Translations under genes and position numbers: made by a program
Assembly (NCBI GenBank): GCA_029256645.1
Contig: JAQSXM010000034.1
Coordinates: forward strand, 1-14,837
Direction of reading: 5' to 3'
DNA length: 14,837 nt
Origin: Sporomusa sp.
GTDB taxonomy: Bacteria > Bacillota_C > Negativicutes > Sporomusales > Sporomusaceae
Notes under the pieces: generated by a model
Told to the model about the DNA's origin: nothing
What the model saw: the letters and a program-made list of their open reading frames with translations, nothing else
The model's database searches: none
Shown: positions 1 through 7,423 of the stretch, piece by piece
Numbering within the stretch: the stretch's first letter is position 1
Layout: each line of letters starts with the position of its first letter

Positions 1-48
1 TAAAATGTCAGTATGAAATAATCACACCACAACAGGAGGGAACTAGCC

Positions 49-2130
49 ATGAAAGAGTACAAGAGCGACAAGTTAAGAAATGTTGGAATTGTTGCCCACG
101 GAGGAGCCGGCAAGACATCCTTGACAGAAGCCATGTTATTTAATTCTGGCGCGGTGAACCGTTTAGGGCGTGTTGATGATGGTTCGGCAACAACTGACTT
201 TGAAGCGGAAGAGATTAAGCGCAAGGTCACCATTAGTACGGCTTTGGCACCTTGTGAATGGTACGATCATAAAATTAATATTGTTGATACTCCTGGTTAT
301 GCTGATTTCGTAGCCGAGGTAAAGGGTGCTCTGCGGGCCGTCGACAGTGCACTTATTGTGCTATGCGCCGCCTCCGGGGTGGAGGTTGAAACCGAAAAGG
401 TATGGAATTATGCAGCTGAATTGGGCTTGCCCCGTATAGGATTTATTAATAAAATGGACCGGGAAAACGCCGACTTTTATAGTGTTGTCGAAAGTATGAA
501 GGAAAAATTCGGCAATGGCGTTGTCCCGGTTCAATTACCAATTGGCGCTGAAAATAGCTTTAAGGGTATCGTCGATGTGCTTAAAATGAAAGCCTATTTA
601 CCCCAGAAAAATGGGAAAGAATACACTGAGGCTGATATTCCCGCCGATATGCTGGATAAGTGTGAAGAAGCCCGGATGGTGCTTATCGAAGCAGCAGCCG
701 AAGGCAATGATGAACTCTTGACCAAATATCTCGAAGGGGAAGAGCTAACTAATGAAGAAGTGCGTATCGGTTTACTGTCTGCTATTGCTCAAGCTAAAGT
801 GTTTCCTGTACTCTGCGGCTCGGCCCTCAAAAACATTGGCATTTCGCAGGTGTTGGATTCTCTGATCAACTATCTGCCCGCTCCTGGAACCAACCCGATA
901 ATTGGTTACCATCCTGTGACCAAAGACCCTATAGAAAGAAATGCTGCCGGTCCTTTCTCGGCAATGGTGTTTAAGACTACAGCAGATCCCTTTGTTGGCC
1001 GCCTCAGTTATATTCGACTCTACTCAGGCAGCATAAAGCCTGATAGCACATTATATAACGCAACCAGAGATAAGTCTGAGCGTATCGGTACAATCTTTAC
1101 GTTACGCGGTAAACAACAAGATCCCATCACTGTGGTGCATGCCGGCGATATCGTTGTAGTAGCCAAACTACAGGAAACAGGTACTGGTGATTCACTTTGC
1201 GATAAAGATAAACCGATTGCGTTTGAACCAGTTTCATACCCGAAACCGATGTTTGTCAGAACCCTTGAAGCAAAGAACAAAGGCGATGAGGATAAGATTG
1301 GTCAGGCCTTAGCCCGACTCATGGATGAAGATCCCACCTTTAAAGTCCGTAAAGATGCAGAGACTCATCAATTACTCATCTCGGGTATGGGCGAACTGCA
1401 TTTGGATATTATGGCCGAGCGTATGAAACGCAAGTTTGGTGTCGAAACCCTGCTTTCTAACCCTAAGGTTCCCTACCGTGAGACCATCCGCGGCTCAGCC
1501 AAAGTTGAAGGCAAACACAAGAAACAGAGTGGCGGCCATGGTCAATATGGTCATGTTTGGCTACAGCTTGATCCACTGGCGCCAGGTGCCGAATTCGAGT
1601 TTGTTGACTCCATCTTTGGCGGTTCCGTCCCCCGTCAATATATACCAGCTGTTGAGAAAGGGGTCAGAGATGCGTTGGCCGGTGGACTGCTTGCTGGTTA
1701 TCCCATGGTTGATGTCAAAGTTACTCTGACTGACGGTTCATATCATACAGTCGACTCCTCAGAAATGGCTTTTAAAATTGCCAGCAGCATGGCGCTGCGC
1801 AAAGGTGTGCTGCAGGCCAAACCAGTACTCCTTGAGCCAATCTATTCAGTAGAGGTCCTTGTTCCTGAATCTTATATGGGTGATGTTATCGGTGACTTGA
1901 ATACCAAGCGTGGCCGTATCCAAGGCATGGAACCGATCGGCGGCGGCATAGGCCGGGTTAAAGCCCAGGTACCCCTGGCAGAAATGTTCCGCTACAGCAT
2001 TGACCTTCGCTCCATTACTCAAGGCCGCGGTTCATTTGACATGAATTTTTCTCACTATGAAGACGTGCCATCACGTATTGCTGAGTCAATTATTGCCGGT
2101 GCCAAGAAAGATAAAATAGAAGAAGCATAG
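49..2130 (+). CDS. fusA: Elongation factor G paralogue (EF-G2 type GTPase)
   Basis: This 693-residue translational GTPase has the full EF-G domain layout and length. The P-loop is AHGGAGKT (residues 16-23), switch II is DTPGYADF (80-87), the guanine-specificity motif is NKMD (134-137), and the domain IV segment around QSGGHGQYGHV is present. The start is fixed by AGGAGGG at 34-40, eight bases before ATG. Two motifs differ from housekeeping EF-G: AHIDAGKT has become AHGGAGKT, and the catalytic histidine of DTPGHVDF is Tyr84. These changes match the EF-G2 subfamily known from Thermus, so this is probably a paralogue and not the str-operon fusA. Its cellular role (translocation or an accessory ribosome function) cannot be settled here. 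It stands alone, upstream of a terminator. The EF-G family call is very sure; the subfamily call is likely. Confidence 0.93.
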   Translation: MKEYKSDKLRNVGIVAHGGAGKTSLTEAMLFNSGAVNRLGRVDDGSATTDFEAEEIKRKVTISTALAPCEWYDHKINIVDTPGYADFVAEVKGALRAVDSALIVLCAASGVEVETEKVWNYAAELGLPRIGFINKMDRENADFYSVVESMKEKFGNGVVPVQLPIGAENSFKGIVDVLKMKAYLPQKNGKEYTEADIPADMLDKCEEARMVLIEAAAEGNDELLTKYLEGEELTNEEVRIGLLSAIAQAKVFPVLCGSALKNIGISQVLDSLINYLPAPGTNPIIGYHPVTKDPIERNAAGPFSAMVFKTTADPFVGRLSYIRLYSGSIKPDSTLYNATRDKSERIGTIFTLRGKQQDPITVVHAGDIVVVAKLQETGTGDSLCDKDKPIAFEPVSYPKPMFVRTLEAKNKGDEDKIGQALARLMDEDPTFKVRKDAETHQLLISGMGELHLDIMAERMKRKFGVETLLSNPKVPYRETIRGSAKVEGKHKKQSGGHGQYGHVWLQLDPLAPGAEFEFVDSIFGGSVPRQYIPAVEKGVRDALAGGLLAGYPMVDVKVTLTDGSYHTVDSSEMAFKIASSMALRKGVLQAKPVLLEPIYSVEVLVPESYMGDVIGDLNTKRGRIQGMEPIGGGIGRVKAQVPLAEMFRYSIDLRSITQGRGSFDMNFSHYEDVPSRIAESIIAGAKKDKIEEA

Positions 2131-2142
2131 AAGAAACGGGTA

Positions 2143-2195
2143 AAAAGCCTTGCTTGCTCTGTTCATTGGGCAGAGTAGCAGGGCTTTATTTTCTA
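2143..2195 (+). terminator. Intrinsic terminator after the EF-G2 gene
   Basis: A long hairpin lies 13 bases after the EF-G2 stop. The left arm (2144-2161, AAAGCC..TGCT..CTCTG) pairs with the right arm (2171-2187) around a 9-base loop, with a few mismatches, and a T-rich run follows. It separates EF-G2 from pgeF. Confidence 0.85.
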
Positions 2196-2251
2196 TGTTT
2201 TCTTTTCGGCATGACTATTTTTTTATAAATTCTTTTACCGCTTGCATATAA

Positions 2252-2280
2252 TTGGAGTAGAATAGGAGTATTAATATAAT
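2252..2280 (+). promoter_or_regulatory. Sigma-A promoter of pgeF
   Basis: The -35 TTGGAG (2252-2257) and a perfect -10 TATAAT (2275-2280) are separated by 17 bp, 29 bases before the pgeF start codon. With the terminator upstream, this makes pgeF an independent transcription unit. Confidence 0.75.
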
Positions 2281-2309
2281 AAAAATAGTAGTTACCCGGA
2301 GGTTCTGCA

Positions 2310-3122
2310 ATGAACGATTTTATAGTAAAACACAGCACAAACGGCGTCTGGTACGGAGAATTCCCCGGCTTATCCGCAAGAGGCATTAAGCATGGTGTAT
2401 CAACGCGATTAGGCGGACAAAGTATTGCGCCTTTTACCAGTCTCAATTTGGGACTGCACATCGGCGATGATGCCGAAGCTACCTGGCACAATAGGCAAGC
2501 TTTCTGCCATGCTCTTGGATTGCCTGCAGAAAAAGCGGTTACCGCCGAGCAAGTACATGGCGACGTGGTGCAACAAGTAACTTTACAAGATGCCGGGCGC
2601 GGTGCCCAACATTATCATGAATCAATTAAAGGAACAGATGCTCTTATCACCAACATACCGGGCTTACCGCTCATGCTGTTTTTTGCCGACTGTGTTCCTG
2701 TGCTAATTTTCGACCCTATACACAATGCAATTGGTATTAGTCATGCTGGCTGGAAAGGTACTGTTGCTAAAATCGGGCAAAAAACTGTGCTTGCCATGCA
2801 ACAGCAATATAACACCAACCCAGCTGACTGCCTGGTAGGGATTGGCCCATCCATCGGCCCTTGTTGCTATGAAGTAGATGAGTTTGTCTTAAATAAATTG
2901 CAGGCAGGCTTTAATAACTGGGAAGAATTAGTAACACCGAGCGGTAACCGCTGGAATCTTAACTTATGGGAAGCCAATCGCCAGCAGCTTAAAGAAATTG
3001 GGATTATAGATGACAACATAAGTGTAAGCGGCATATGCACTGCCTGTAACACGCAAATATTTTATTCTCACCGCGCTGAAGCTGGCTGTACAGGCCGCAT
3101 CGGTGCAATTATTTCTTTATAA
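2310..3122 (+). CDS. pgeF: PgeF/YlmD laccase-domain protein (purine nucleoside phosphorylase / peptidoglycan editing factor)
   Basis: This 270-residue protein of the YfiH/YlmD laccase-domain family has the usual family length. The expected metal ligands are visible: His83 in QVHG, Cys128 in FADC and His145 in SHAGWKG. The CCYEV motif lies near residue 190. Members act on purine nucleosides (phosphorylase and deaminase activities), and in E. coli the protein prevents misincorporation of serine into peptidoglycan precursors. The start is chosen from CGGAGG at 2297-2302. In many Firmicutes this gene directly precedes yggS/ylmE, sepF and divIVA. Here about 7 kb of catabolic genes lie between them. 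The family is very sure; which in vivo role dominates is open. Confidence 0.93.
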   Translation: MNDFIVKHSTNGVWYGEFPGLSARGIKHGVSTRLGGQSIAPFTSLNLGLHIGDDAEATWHNRQAFCHALGLPAEKAVTAEQVHGDVVQQVTLQDAGRGAQHYHESIKGTDALITNIPGLPLMLFFADCVPVLIFDPIHNAIGISHAGWKGTVAKIGQKTVLAMQQQYNTNPADCLVGIGPSIGPCCYEVDEFVLNKLQAGFNNWEELVTPSGNRWNLNLWEANRQQLKEIGIIDDNISVSGICTACNTQIFYSHRAEAGCTGRIGAIISL

Positions 3123-3166
3123 ATAATTGTGTAACTATAAGGTATAAATGCAGAACATCTTTGTGC

Positions 3167-3195
3167 TTGAATTTATTGCAATAGCCCGTTATAAT
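3167..3195 (+). promoter_or_regulatory. Sigma-A promoter of the sigma-54 regulator
   Basis: TTGAAT (3167-3172) and a perfect TATAAT (3190-3195) are spaced by 17 bp. Transcription should start near 3202, just before the hairpin at 3224-3266, so the regulator's transcript would carry an 85-base leader containing a terminator-like structure. Confidence 0.6.
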
Positions 3196-3223
3196 AAAAT
3201 AAACGTCAAATATCTGACACAGC

Positions 3224-3266
3224 AAAGACGCTGCTGTCTCCTTACCAGGAGGCACTGCGTCTTTTT
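3224..3266 (+). terminator. Terminator-like hairpin in the regulator leader (possible attenuator)
   Basis: The left arm (3224-3242, beginning AAAGACGC) pairs with the right arm (3247-3264, ending GCGTCTTT) around a TACC loop. The outer 8 bp and an inner TCCT/AGGA block pair well, the middle is imperfect, and a T-run follows. It lies downstream of the TATAAT at 3190 and eight bases before the ribosome binding site at 3274. It can be the pgeF terminator, an attenuator for the regulator, or both. The sequence ACCAGGAGG occurs both in the hairpin (3244-3252) and at the ribosome binding site (3271-3279), so alternative pairing is possible. Confidence 0.7.
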
Positions 3267-3287
3267 AACTACCAGGAGGTGGACTAC

Positions 3288-5039
3288 GTGCAATTATTAC
3301 GTATAAAAGATATTGTTATAAACAGACTTATTCAAGTGGATCCCCTGATACCAATTGCTGAGGTTGCCACTCATATTGGGGGTGATAATAAGGCTGCCGT
3401 TATCGTTTGGAGTAATAATAAATTAGGTTACATTACGACCAAACAATTGCAAAATACTGGAGTTTATGCACAGGATATTGCCTTGTTTGATATTGTCTTC
3501 AAACCACTCACCCTGTTATCACTATCGCTTGACAGTTCGCCTGCCGAACTTTTAACACAGGCTATACTTTTTGAAGCAGAAGGTAAAATGGTAGCACTCA
3601 GTACTCCTGAACTAGTATTTGGCGCATTGCTTAACAGATATTATTTGCAGCAAACACAAATGGCCGCTGTCCTGGACACGGTTGGTGAAGCGGTGTGTGT
3701 AATTAACGAAGCCAATCAGGTTGTTATCTGGAATAAGCGGGCCGAAAAACTCTATGGTATTATAGCTGAAGAAATATTAGGCAACTGTATAGATAGTTTT
3801 TTTACAAATCTATTAGTGAAACAAGTAGCGGCCGAGCAACTTACTGTTAAAGATCAATATCATAAACCCTGTTCCAATACGCATGTGCTAATTAATGCCG
3901 CTCCCATCCTGTTAGCTGGCAAGGTTGTTGGCGGAGTATGCGCGGAGCGTGATATTACGGAGGTTGTAAACCTCAATCAGGAACTTTCACGAACCAGCCG
4001 CAAGGTACAGTCACTAGAAAATGAGATTGATAAAATCAACACAGGCACCGACGCTTTTGCCAGTGTCAGCGGTCATAGCACCGGTATACTGGCAGCCGTC
4101 GGTATGGCCCGACGGGTGGCGGCCACCAATGTACCCTTGTTACTCCGCGGTGAAAGCGGCACAGGCAAAGAGGTATTTGCCCGAGCAGTCCACATTGCCA
4201 GTGGACGAAAAGGCAGGTTCATTGAGATTAACTGTGGTGCCATTCCAGCTAGCCTGTTTGAGAGTGAGCTGTTTGGATACCATTCAGGCGCCTTCACTGG
4301 CGCTGATAAAAAAGGGAAAGCCGGCTTAATTGAGCTTGCTGACGGCGGAACGCTTTTTCTTGACGAAATTGGGGAAATGCCAAAGGAAATGCAGGTAAAA
4401 CTACTTAGGGTATTACAGGAAAAAAAGTTTTACCGGGTGGGCGGTGATAAACCTGTCCAAGTGGATGTTCGAATCATTTCGGCGACACACCGTGATCTGG
4501 AAGATATGATTGGCAGCGGCGATTTCCGGGATGACTTGTATTATCGACTCAACGTAGTCTCATTACAATTGCCACCTTTACGTTCCAGAAGGGAAGATAT
4601 CCCGGAATTAGTCTACCGGGGGCTTAAACATTTTAGCGCCCTCCACAATCCGGATGCAACAATTAATAAGGTAGACCCGGCTCTTATGGCCGCTTTTTTA
4701 GAATATGACTGGCCAGGCAATGTTCGCGAACTGAATAATATTTTAGAACGCCTGGTTATTCTTGCTGACAGCGATACCCTAACAACAGGCAGTCTGCCAA
4801 CTAATTTCAAGGCAGGTTATCATCACGGTAAAACAGCTGCTACCGGGGTGACAACAATCCCGGAACTGATAACATTAGAACGGTCTTTAATTGAGCAGAC
4901 CCTTAAAGAGGCTAACTTCAACAAAGCAATAGCCGCAAAAAAACTGGGGATCCCCCGCAGTACTCTCTATTATAAAATGCGGCAATTTAATCTCGCTTTA
5001 GATAGTGTCAGTAACTTGACATCAATATCTAAAAACTGA
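3288..5039 (+). CDS. Sigma-54-dependent enhancer-binding regulator (CBS-like + PAS + AAA+ + Fis HTH)
   Basis: This is a 583-residue bacterial enhancer-binding protein. GTG at 3288 is chosen because AGGAGG (3274-3279) lies eight bases before it; the upstream in-frame GTG at 3279 overlaps that ribosome binding site. The first ~115 residues look like a degenerate CBS pair (RIKDIV...GYITTKQL). A PAS domain follows at about 125-225 and a short coiled linker at about 228-250. The AAA+ domain has Walker A GESGTGKE (288-295), the sigma-54 contact loop GAFTGA (334-339) and Walker B GGTLFLDE (353-360). A Fis-type HTH sits at about 543-567. No phosphoacceptor receiver domain is present, so the input is probably a small ligand sensed by the N-terminal half. 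It very likely activates the -24/-12 promoter at 5196-5211. The domain content resembles the clostridial proline reductase activator PrdR, which fits the proline theme, but that comparison is from memory. Confidence 0.93.
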   Translation: MQLLRIKDIVINRLIQVDPLIPIAEVATHIGGDNKAAVIVWSNNKLGYITTKQLQNTGVYAQDIALFDIVFKPLTLLSLSLDSSPAELLTQAILFEAEGKMVALSTPELVFGALLNRYYLQQTQMAAVLDTVGEAVCVINEANQVVIWNKRAEKLYGIIAEEILGNCIDSFFTNLLVKQVAAEQLTVKDQYHKPCSNTHVLINAAPILLAGKVVGGVCAERDITEVVNLNQELSRTSRKVQSLENEIDKINTGTDAFASVSGHSTGILAAVGMARRVAATNVPLLLRGESGTGKEVFARAVHIASGRKGRFIEINCGAIPASLFESELFGYHSGAFTGADKKGKAGLIELADGGTLFLDEIGEMPKEMQVKLLRVLQEKKFYRVGGDKPVQVDVRIISATHRDLEDMIGSGDFRDDLYYRLNVVSLQLPPLRSRREDIPELVYRGLKHFSALHNPDATINKVDPALMAAFLEYDWPGNVRELNNILERLVILADSDTLTTGSLPTNFKAGYHHGKTAATGVTTIPELITLERSLIEQTLKEANFNKAIAAKKLGIPRSTLYYKMRQFNLALDSVSNLTSISKN

Positions 5040-5103
5040 CTCTTATTTAAACGCAGAAATCCCTCTTCAATATATTTTATAATATAAATTAATAGCCACA
5101 CAA

Positions 5104-5140
5104 TCCTGGATTGCCGCGTCGGCTATACTCGCAATGACAG
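5104..5140. repeat. Short dispersed-repeat-like palindrome
   Basis: The segment TGGATTGCCGCGTC...CTCGCAATGACAG resembles a short palindromic repeat (GGATTGC...GCAATGAC) scattered through the intergenic spaces of many bacterial genomes. Only the ATTGC/GCAAT arms pair cleanly here, so it may be a degenerate copy. No second copy is in the window. Recognition is from memory of the motif. Confidence 0.45.
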
Positions 5141-5172
5141 TACGCTAACATTGCAAGTTCTGATAAAGCAAT
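5110..5172. promoter_or_regulatory. Candidate upstream activator sites for the sigma-54 regulator
   Basis: ATTGC (5110-5114), GCAAT (5131-5135), ATTGC (5150-5154) and GCAAT (5168-5172) form two successive inverted repeats with start-to-start steps of 21, 19 and 18 bases, roughly two helical turns. They lie about 25-90 bp upstream of the -24 element, closer than many enhancer sites. The first pair overlaps the dispersed-repeat-like element, so the pattern could be partly incidental. Confidence 0.35.
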
Positions 5173-5195
5173 CTTTTTTGTTATTATTCAACCGC

Positions 5196-5211
5196 TGGCA
5201 TGTTTCTTGCG
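5196..5211 (+). promoter_or_regulatory. Sigma-54 (-24/-12) promoter of the dehydrogenase operon
   Basis: TGGCATGTTTCTTGCG matches the consensus TGGCACG-N4-TTGC closely: GG at 5197-5198, GC at 5209-5210, with ten bases between. It is 29 bases before the first gene of the operon and follows a sigma-54 activator gene on the same strand. No sigma-A promoter of similar quality was seen in this gap. Transcription should start near 5222. Confidence 0.88.
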
Positions 5212-5240
5212 TTAGAGTAAATAACAAGGAGGTGTAGTCT

Positions 5241-5546
5241 ATGCGTATCATCAATCATCCAATTTTAACATTTCCAGAAAAAAACAAGGTTCATTTTAAT
5301 TTCAATGGACAGCAGCTTGAAGGCTATACCGGTGAGCCCATTGCAGCTGCACTGCATGCCGCTGGCATCACAGTACTCAGACACAGTCATGAGCTCAACC
5401 GGGCGCGGGGGATATTCTGCGCAATTGGCAACTGTTCGTCATGTTTAATGGTCGTCAATGGCATGCCTAATGTACGGGTATGTGTTGAACCTCTTCAGGA
5501 GGGGATGACTGTCGAAACTCAAATAGGAAGAGGTAAACTGCCATGA
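5241..5546 (+). CDS. [2Fe-2S] subunit of a multi-subunit amine/proline dehydrogenase (HcnA-like)
   Basis: This 101-residue protein has a plant-type [2Fe-2S] fold with Cys60, Cys65, Cys68 and Cys81 (FCAIGNCSSC...VRVC). It matches the small HcnA-like subunits and the N-terminal region of sarcosine oxidase alpha. It probably passes electrons between the flavin subunits. AAGGAGGT at 5226-5233 sets the start. It overlaps the next gene by four bases (ATGA), so the two are translationally coupled. HcnA in the strict sense (cyanide synthesis from glycine) is unlikely, because the complete cluster and the nearby P5CDH relic point to amino acid oxidation. Confidence 0.88.
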   Translation: MRIINHPILTFPEKNKVHFNFNGQQLEGYTGEPIAAALHAAGITVLRHSHELNRARGIFCAIGNCSSCLMVVNGMPNVRVCVEPLQEGMTVETQIGRGKLP

Positions 5547-6661
5547 ATATAGATATTGCCATTATCGGCGCCGGTCCTGCCGGACTCATGGCAGCCATTC
5601 ATGCCGGGAACTCAGGTGCCCGCGTGTTATTGATTGAGCGTGCCGAATACTATGGCGGCCAGCTTATTAAACAAACCCACAAATTTTTCGGCTCAAAAAG
5701 TGAGTATGCCGGCGAACGAGGCATTGACATAGCCGCATTACTAATCAACCAGGCACTGGAGATTGACAATATAACTGTTTGGAATAATGCCACCGTACTG
5801 GGTTACTATCAGGAAGACGGCATATTAACTGTTAAACATCATGATAGCTTTATCACTATTACCGCGAAGAAAATTATCGTTGCTGCGGGGGCATCAGAAA
5901 AGACATTAGCATTTCCAGGCAACGACCTGCCAGGCGTTTATGGTGCCGGAGCCGTGCAGACACTGATGAATGTTTATGGTGTTATGCCAGGCAATCGCCT
6001 ATTGATGGTTGGTGCAGGTAATATTGGTTTGATAGTTGCTTATCAGCTGCTGCAGGCAGGTGTTGAGGTTGCCGGAATTATCGAAGCAGCCCCTAAGATC
6101 GGTGGTTATTTAGTCCATGCTGCCAAAATACGGCGAGCAGGCATCCCTATCTACACAAATCACACAGTTAAAGCGGCTTATGGCTCACCGGCACTTACTG
6201 GGGCTACCATCTGCCGGTTAGATACTAACTGGCAACAAATACCTGGGACAGATCTAGACATCCAGGCTGACGGCCTATGTCTGGCTGTTGGTCTAACACC
6301 GCTGACTGAATTGTTGTGGCAGGCAGGCTGTAAAATGGCCTATGTACCGGAATTAGGCGGCTACGTGCCTTTCCGCAATTCCAGTCTTTTGACTACTCAT
6401 CCTGATATTTATGTGGCTGGTGATGTCGCCGGGGTTGAAGAGGCCTCTGCCGCCATGGTTGAAGGCAAATTGGCCGGTTTGGCGGCAGCCGCCAGTTTGG
6501 GACATACAGCGGCCGTCAAGTCGACAGATTATGAAGAAGCTAAAAACCAATTGGCGGCCCTCAGAGCCGGCAATGTTAGTGCTAAAATCCGCTCAGGCCT
6601 TGCCAAAGTAACCATAAATGACCATAGTGAAACTTTATGCGAGGTGATAAGCAATGCTTGA
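5543..6661 (+). CDS. FAD/NAD(P)-binding oxidoreductase subunit (HcnB / proline dehydrogenase alpha-like)
   Basis: This 372-residue pyridine nucleotide-disulphide oxidoreductase-fold protein has an N-terminal FAD site GAGPAG (Gly9, Gly11, Gly14), a second Rossmann motif GAGNIG (157-162) for NAD(P), and a C-terminal flavin contact VAGD (291-294). The redox-active CxxC of thioredoxin reductases is absent. HcnB and SoxA-type relatives usually continue into a C-terminal BFD-like [2Fe-2S] domain. Here the protein stops earlier and that domain is encoded separately at 7145-7423. The likely role is to transfer electrons from substrate oxidation to NAD+ or another acceptor. It overlaps its neighbours by 4 and 8 bases, which implies a complex with fixed stoichiometry. 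Confidence 0.9.
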   Translation: MNIDIAIIGAGPAGLMAAIHAGNSGARVLLIERAEYYGGQLIKQTHKFFGSKSEYAGERGIDIAALLINQALEIDNITVWNNATVLGYYQEDGILTVKHHDSFITITAKKIIVAAGASEKTLAFPGNDLPGVYGAGAVQTLMNVYGVMPGNRLLMVGAGNIGLIVAYQLLQAGVEVAGIIEAAPKIGGYLVHAAKIRRAGIPIYTNHTVKAAYGSPALTGATICRLDTNWQQIPGTDLDIQADGLCLAVGLTPLTELLWQAGCKMAYVPELGGYVPFRNSSLLTTHPDIYVAGDVAGVEEASAAMVEGKLAGLAAAASLGHTAAVKSTDYEEAKNQLAALRAGNVSAKIRSGLAKVTINDHSETLCEVISNA

Positions 6662-7148
6662 ACAGACAGGAGTACCCACACCCGCTGATATCAACAGCGT
6701 ACTACCGGCGCCAGAGAGACTCAGCCACGGCCCGGTAGCTGTATTTGAGTGTTTTCAAAACATTCCCTGCAACCCATGTGTCGAGGCCTGTCCGCGAGGT
6801 GCCATATCAATCGGCTCAGATATTAATGAACGCCCTGTACTTGATGAAAGCAAGTGCAACGGCTGCGGTATCTGCCTTGCGCATTGCCCGGGTCTATCTA
6901 TCTTTGTTGTGGACTGTTCTTCCAATACAGATGAGGCTTTGGTTAAACTGCCGTATGAATATTTGCCCCTGCCGGTTGCCGGTCAGATGGTAAACGCCTT
7001 AAACCGAAATGGCGAAAAAGTTGCACTCTCTCAGGTAAAAAGAGTACAGCAAAATACTAATAAAACAACTGTGGTGTGGGTAACTGTCCCCAAAACACTG
7101 GCTATGGACATACGGGGCATTGCCATACAGAAGGAGGCTAATCCATGA
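6654..7148 (+). CDS. Two-cluster ferredoxin subunit of the dehydrogenase complex
   Basis: This 164-residue protein has two cysteine groups. The second is a textbook [4Fe-4S] motif, CxxCxxCxxxCP (Cys68, 71, 74, 78). The first is irregular: Cys33, Cys39, Cys42 and Cys46, a C-x5-C-x2-C-x3-CP pattern. An extra Cys88 follows. About 75 residues after the clusters contain no recognised domain. The start is supported by GAGGTGA at 6641-6647 inside the preceding gene, which overlaps by 8 bases. It is probably an electron-transfer subunit linking the two flavoproteins, comparable to the ferredoxin-like subunits of archaeal dye-linked proline dehydrogenases. The cofactor state of the first cluster is uncertain. 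Confidence 0.88.
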   Translation: MLEQTGVPTPADINSVLPAPERLSHGPVAVFECFQNIPCNPCVEACPRGAISIGSDINERPVLDESKCNGCGICLAHCPGLSIFVVDCSSNTDEALVKLPYEYLPLPVAGQMVNALNRNGEKVALSQVKRVQQNTNKTTVVWVTVPKTLAMDIRGIAIQKEANP

Positions 7149-7423
7149 CTGAACCGGTCATTATCTGTCGCTGCGAAGACATTACACTCGAAGACATCCA
7201 AAAGCTCATCAAGCAGGGGAAACATAATTTGGAAGAACTAAAACGCGAATGCAGATGCGGCATGGGCCCCTGCCAGGGCCGCACTTGTACACCTTTAATA
7301 GCGCAAGAACTGGCCAAAGCTTTAAAAGTCAATACCGGCGACGTTGTCCTGCCAACTTTCCGGCCACCGACAGCACCAATCACCTTAGGTTCGCTAGCTG
7401 CCGGAGGTGATAAGCATGATTAA
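7145..7423 (+). CDS. BFD-like [2Fe-2S] protein subunit
   Basis: This 92-residue protein has the BFD fold signature: CRCE (Cys8, Cys10) and, about 33 residues later, GMGPCQGRTC (Cys43, Cys48). Two further cysteines, Cys36 and Cys38, lie nearby. The same domain normally forms the C-terminus of HcnB or sarcosine oxidase alpha; here it is a separate polypeptide. Genes overlap by four bases on the 5' side and eight bases on the 3' side. Assignment of Cys8/10/43/48 as the cluster ligands follows the family pattern and was not tested. Confidence 0.88.
   Translation: MTEPVIICRCEDITLEDIQKLIKQGKHNLEELKRECRCGMGPCQGRTCTPLIAQELAKALKVNTGDVVLPTFRPPTAPITLGSLAAGGDKHD

Noticed and set aside
5071..5086. AT-only palindrome TATATT-TTAT-AATATA as terminator of the regulator gene.
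   Set aside because: It has no G-C pairs and no following T-run, so it is unlikely to stop transcription.
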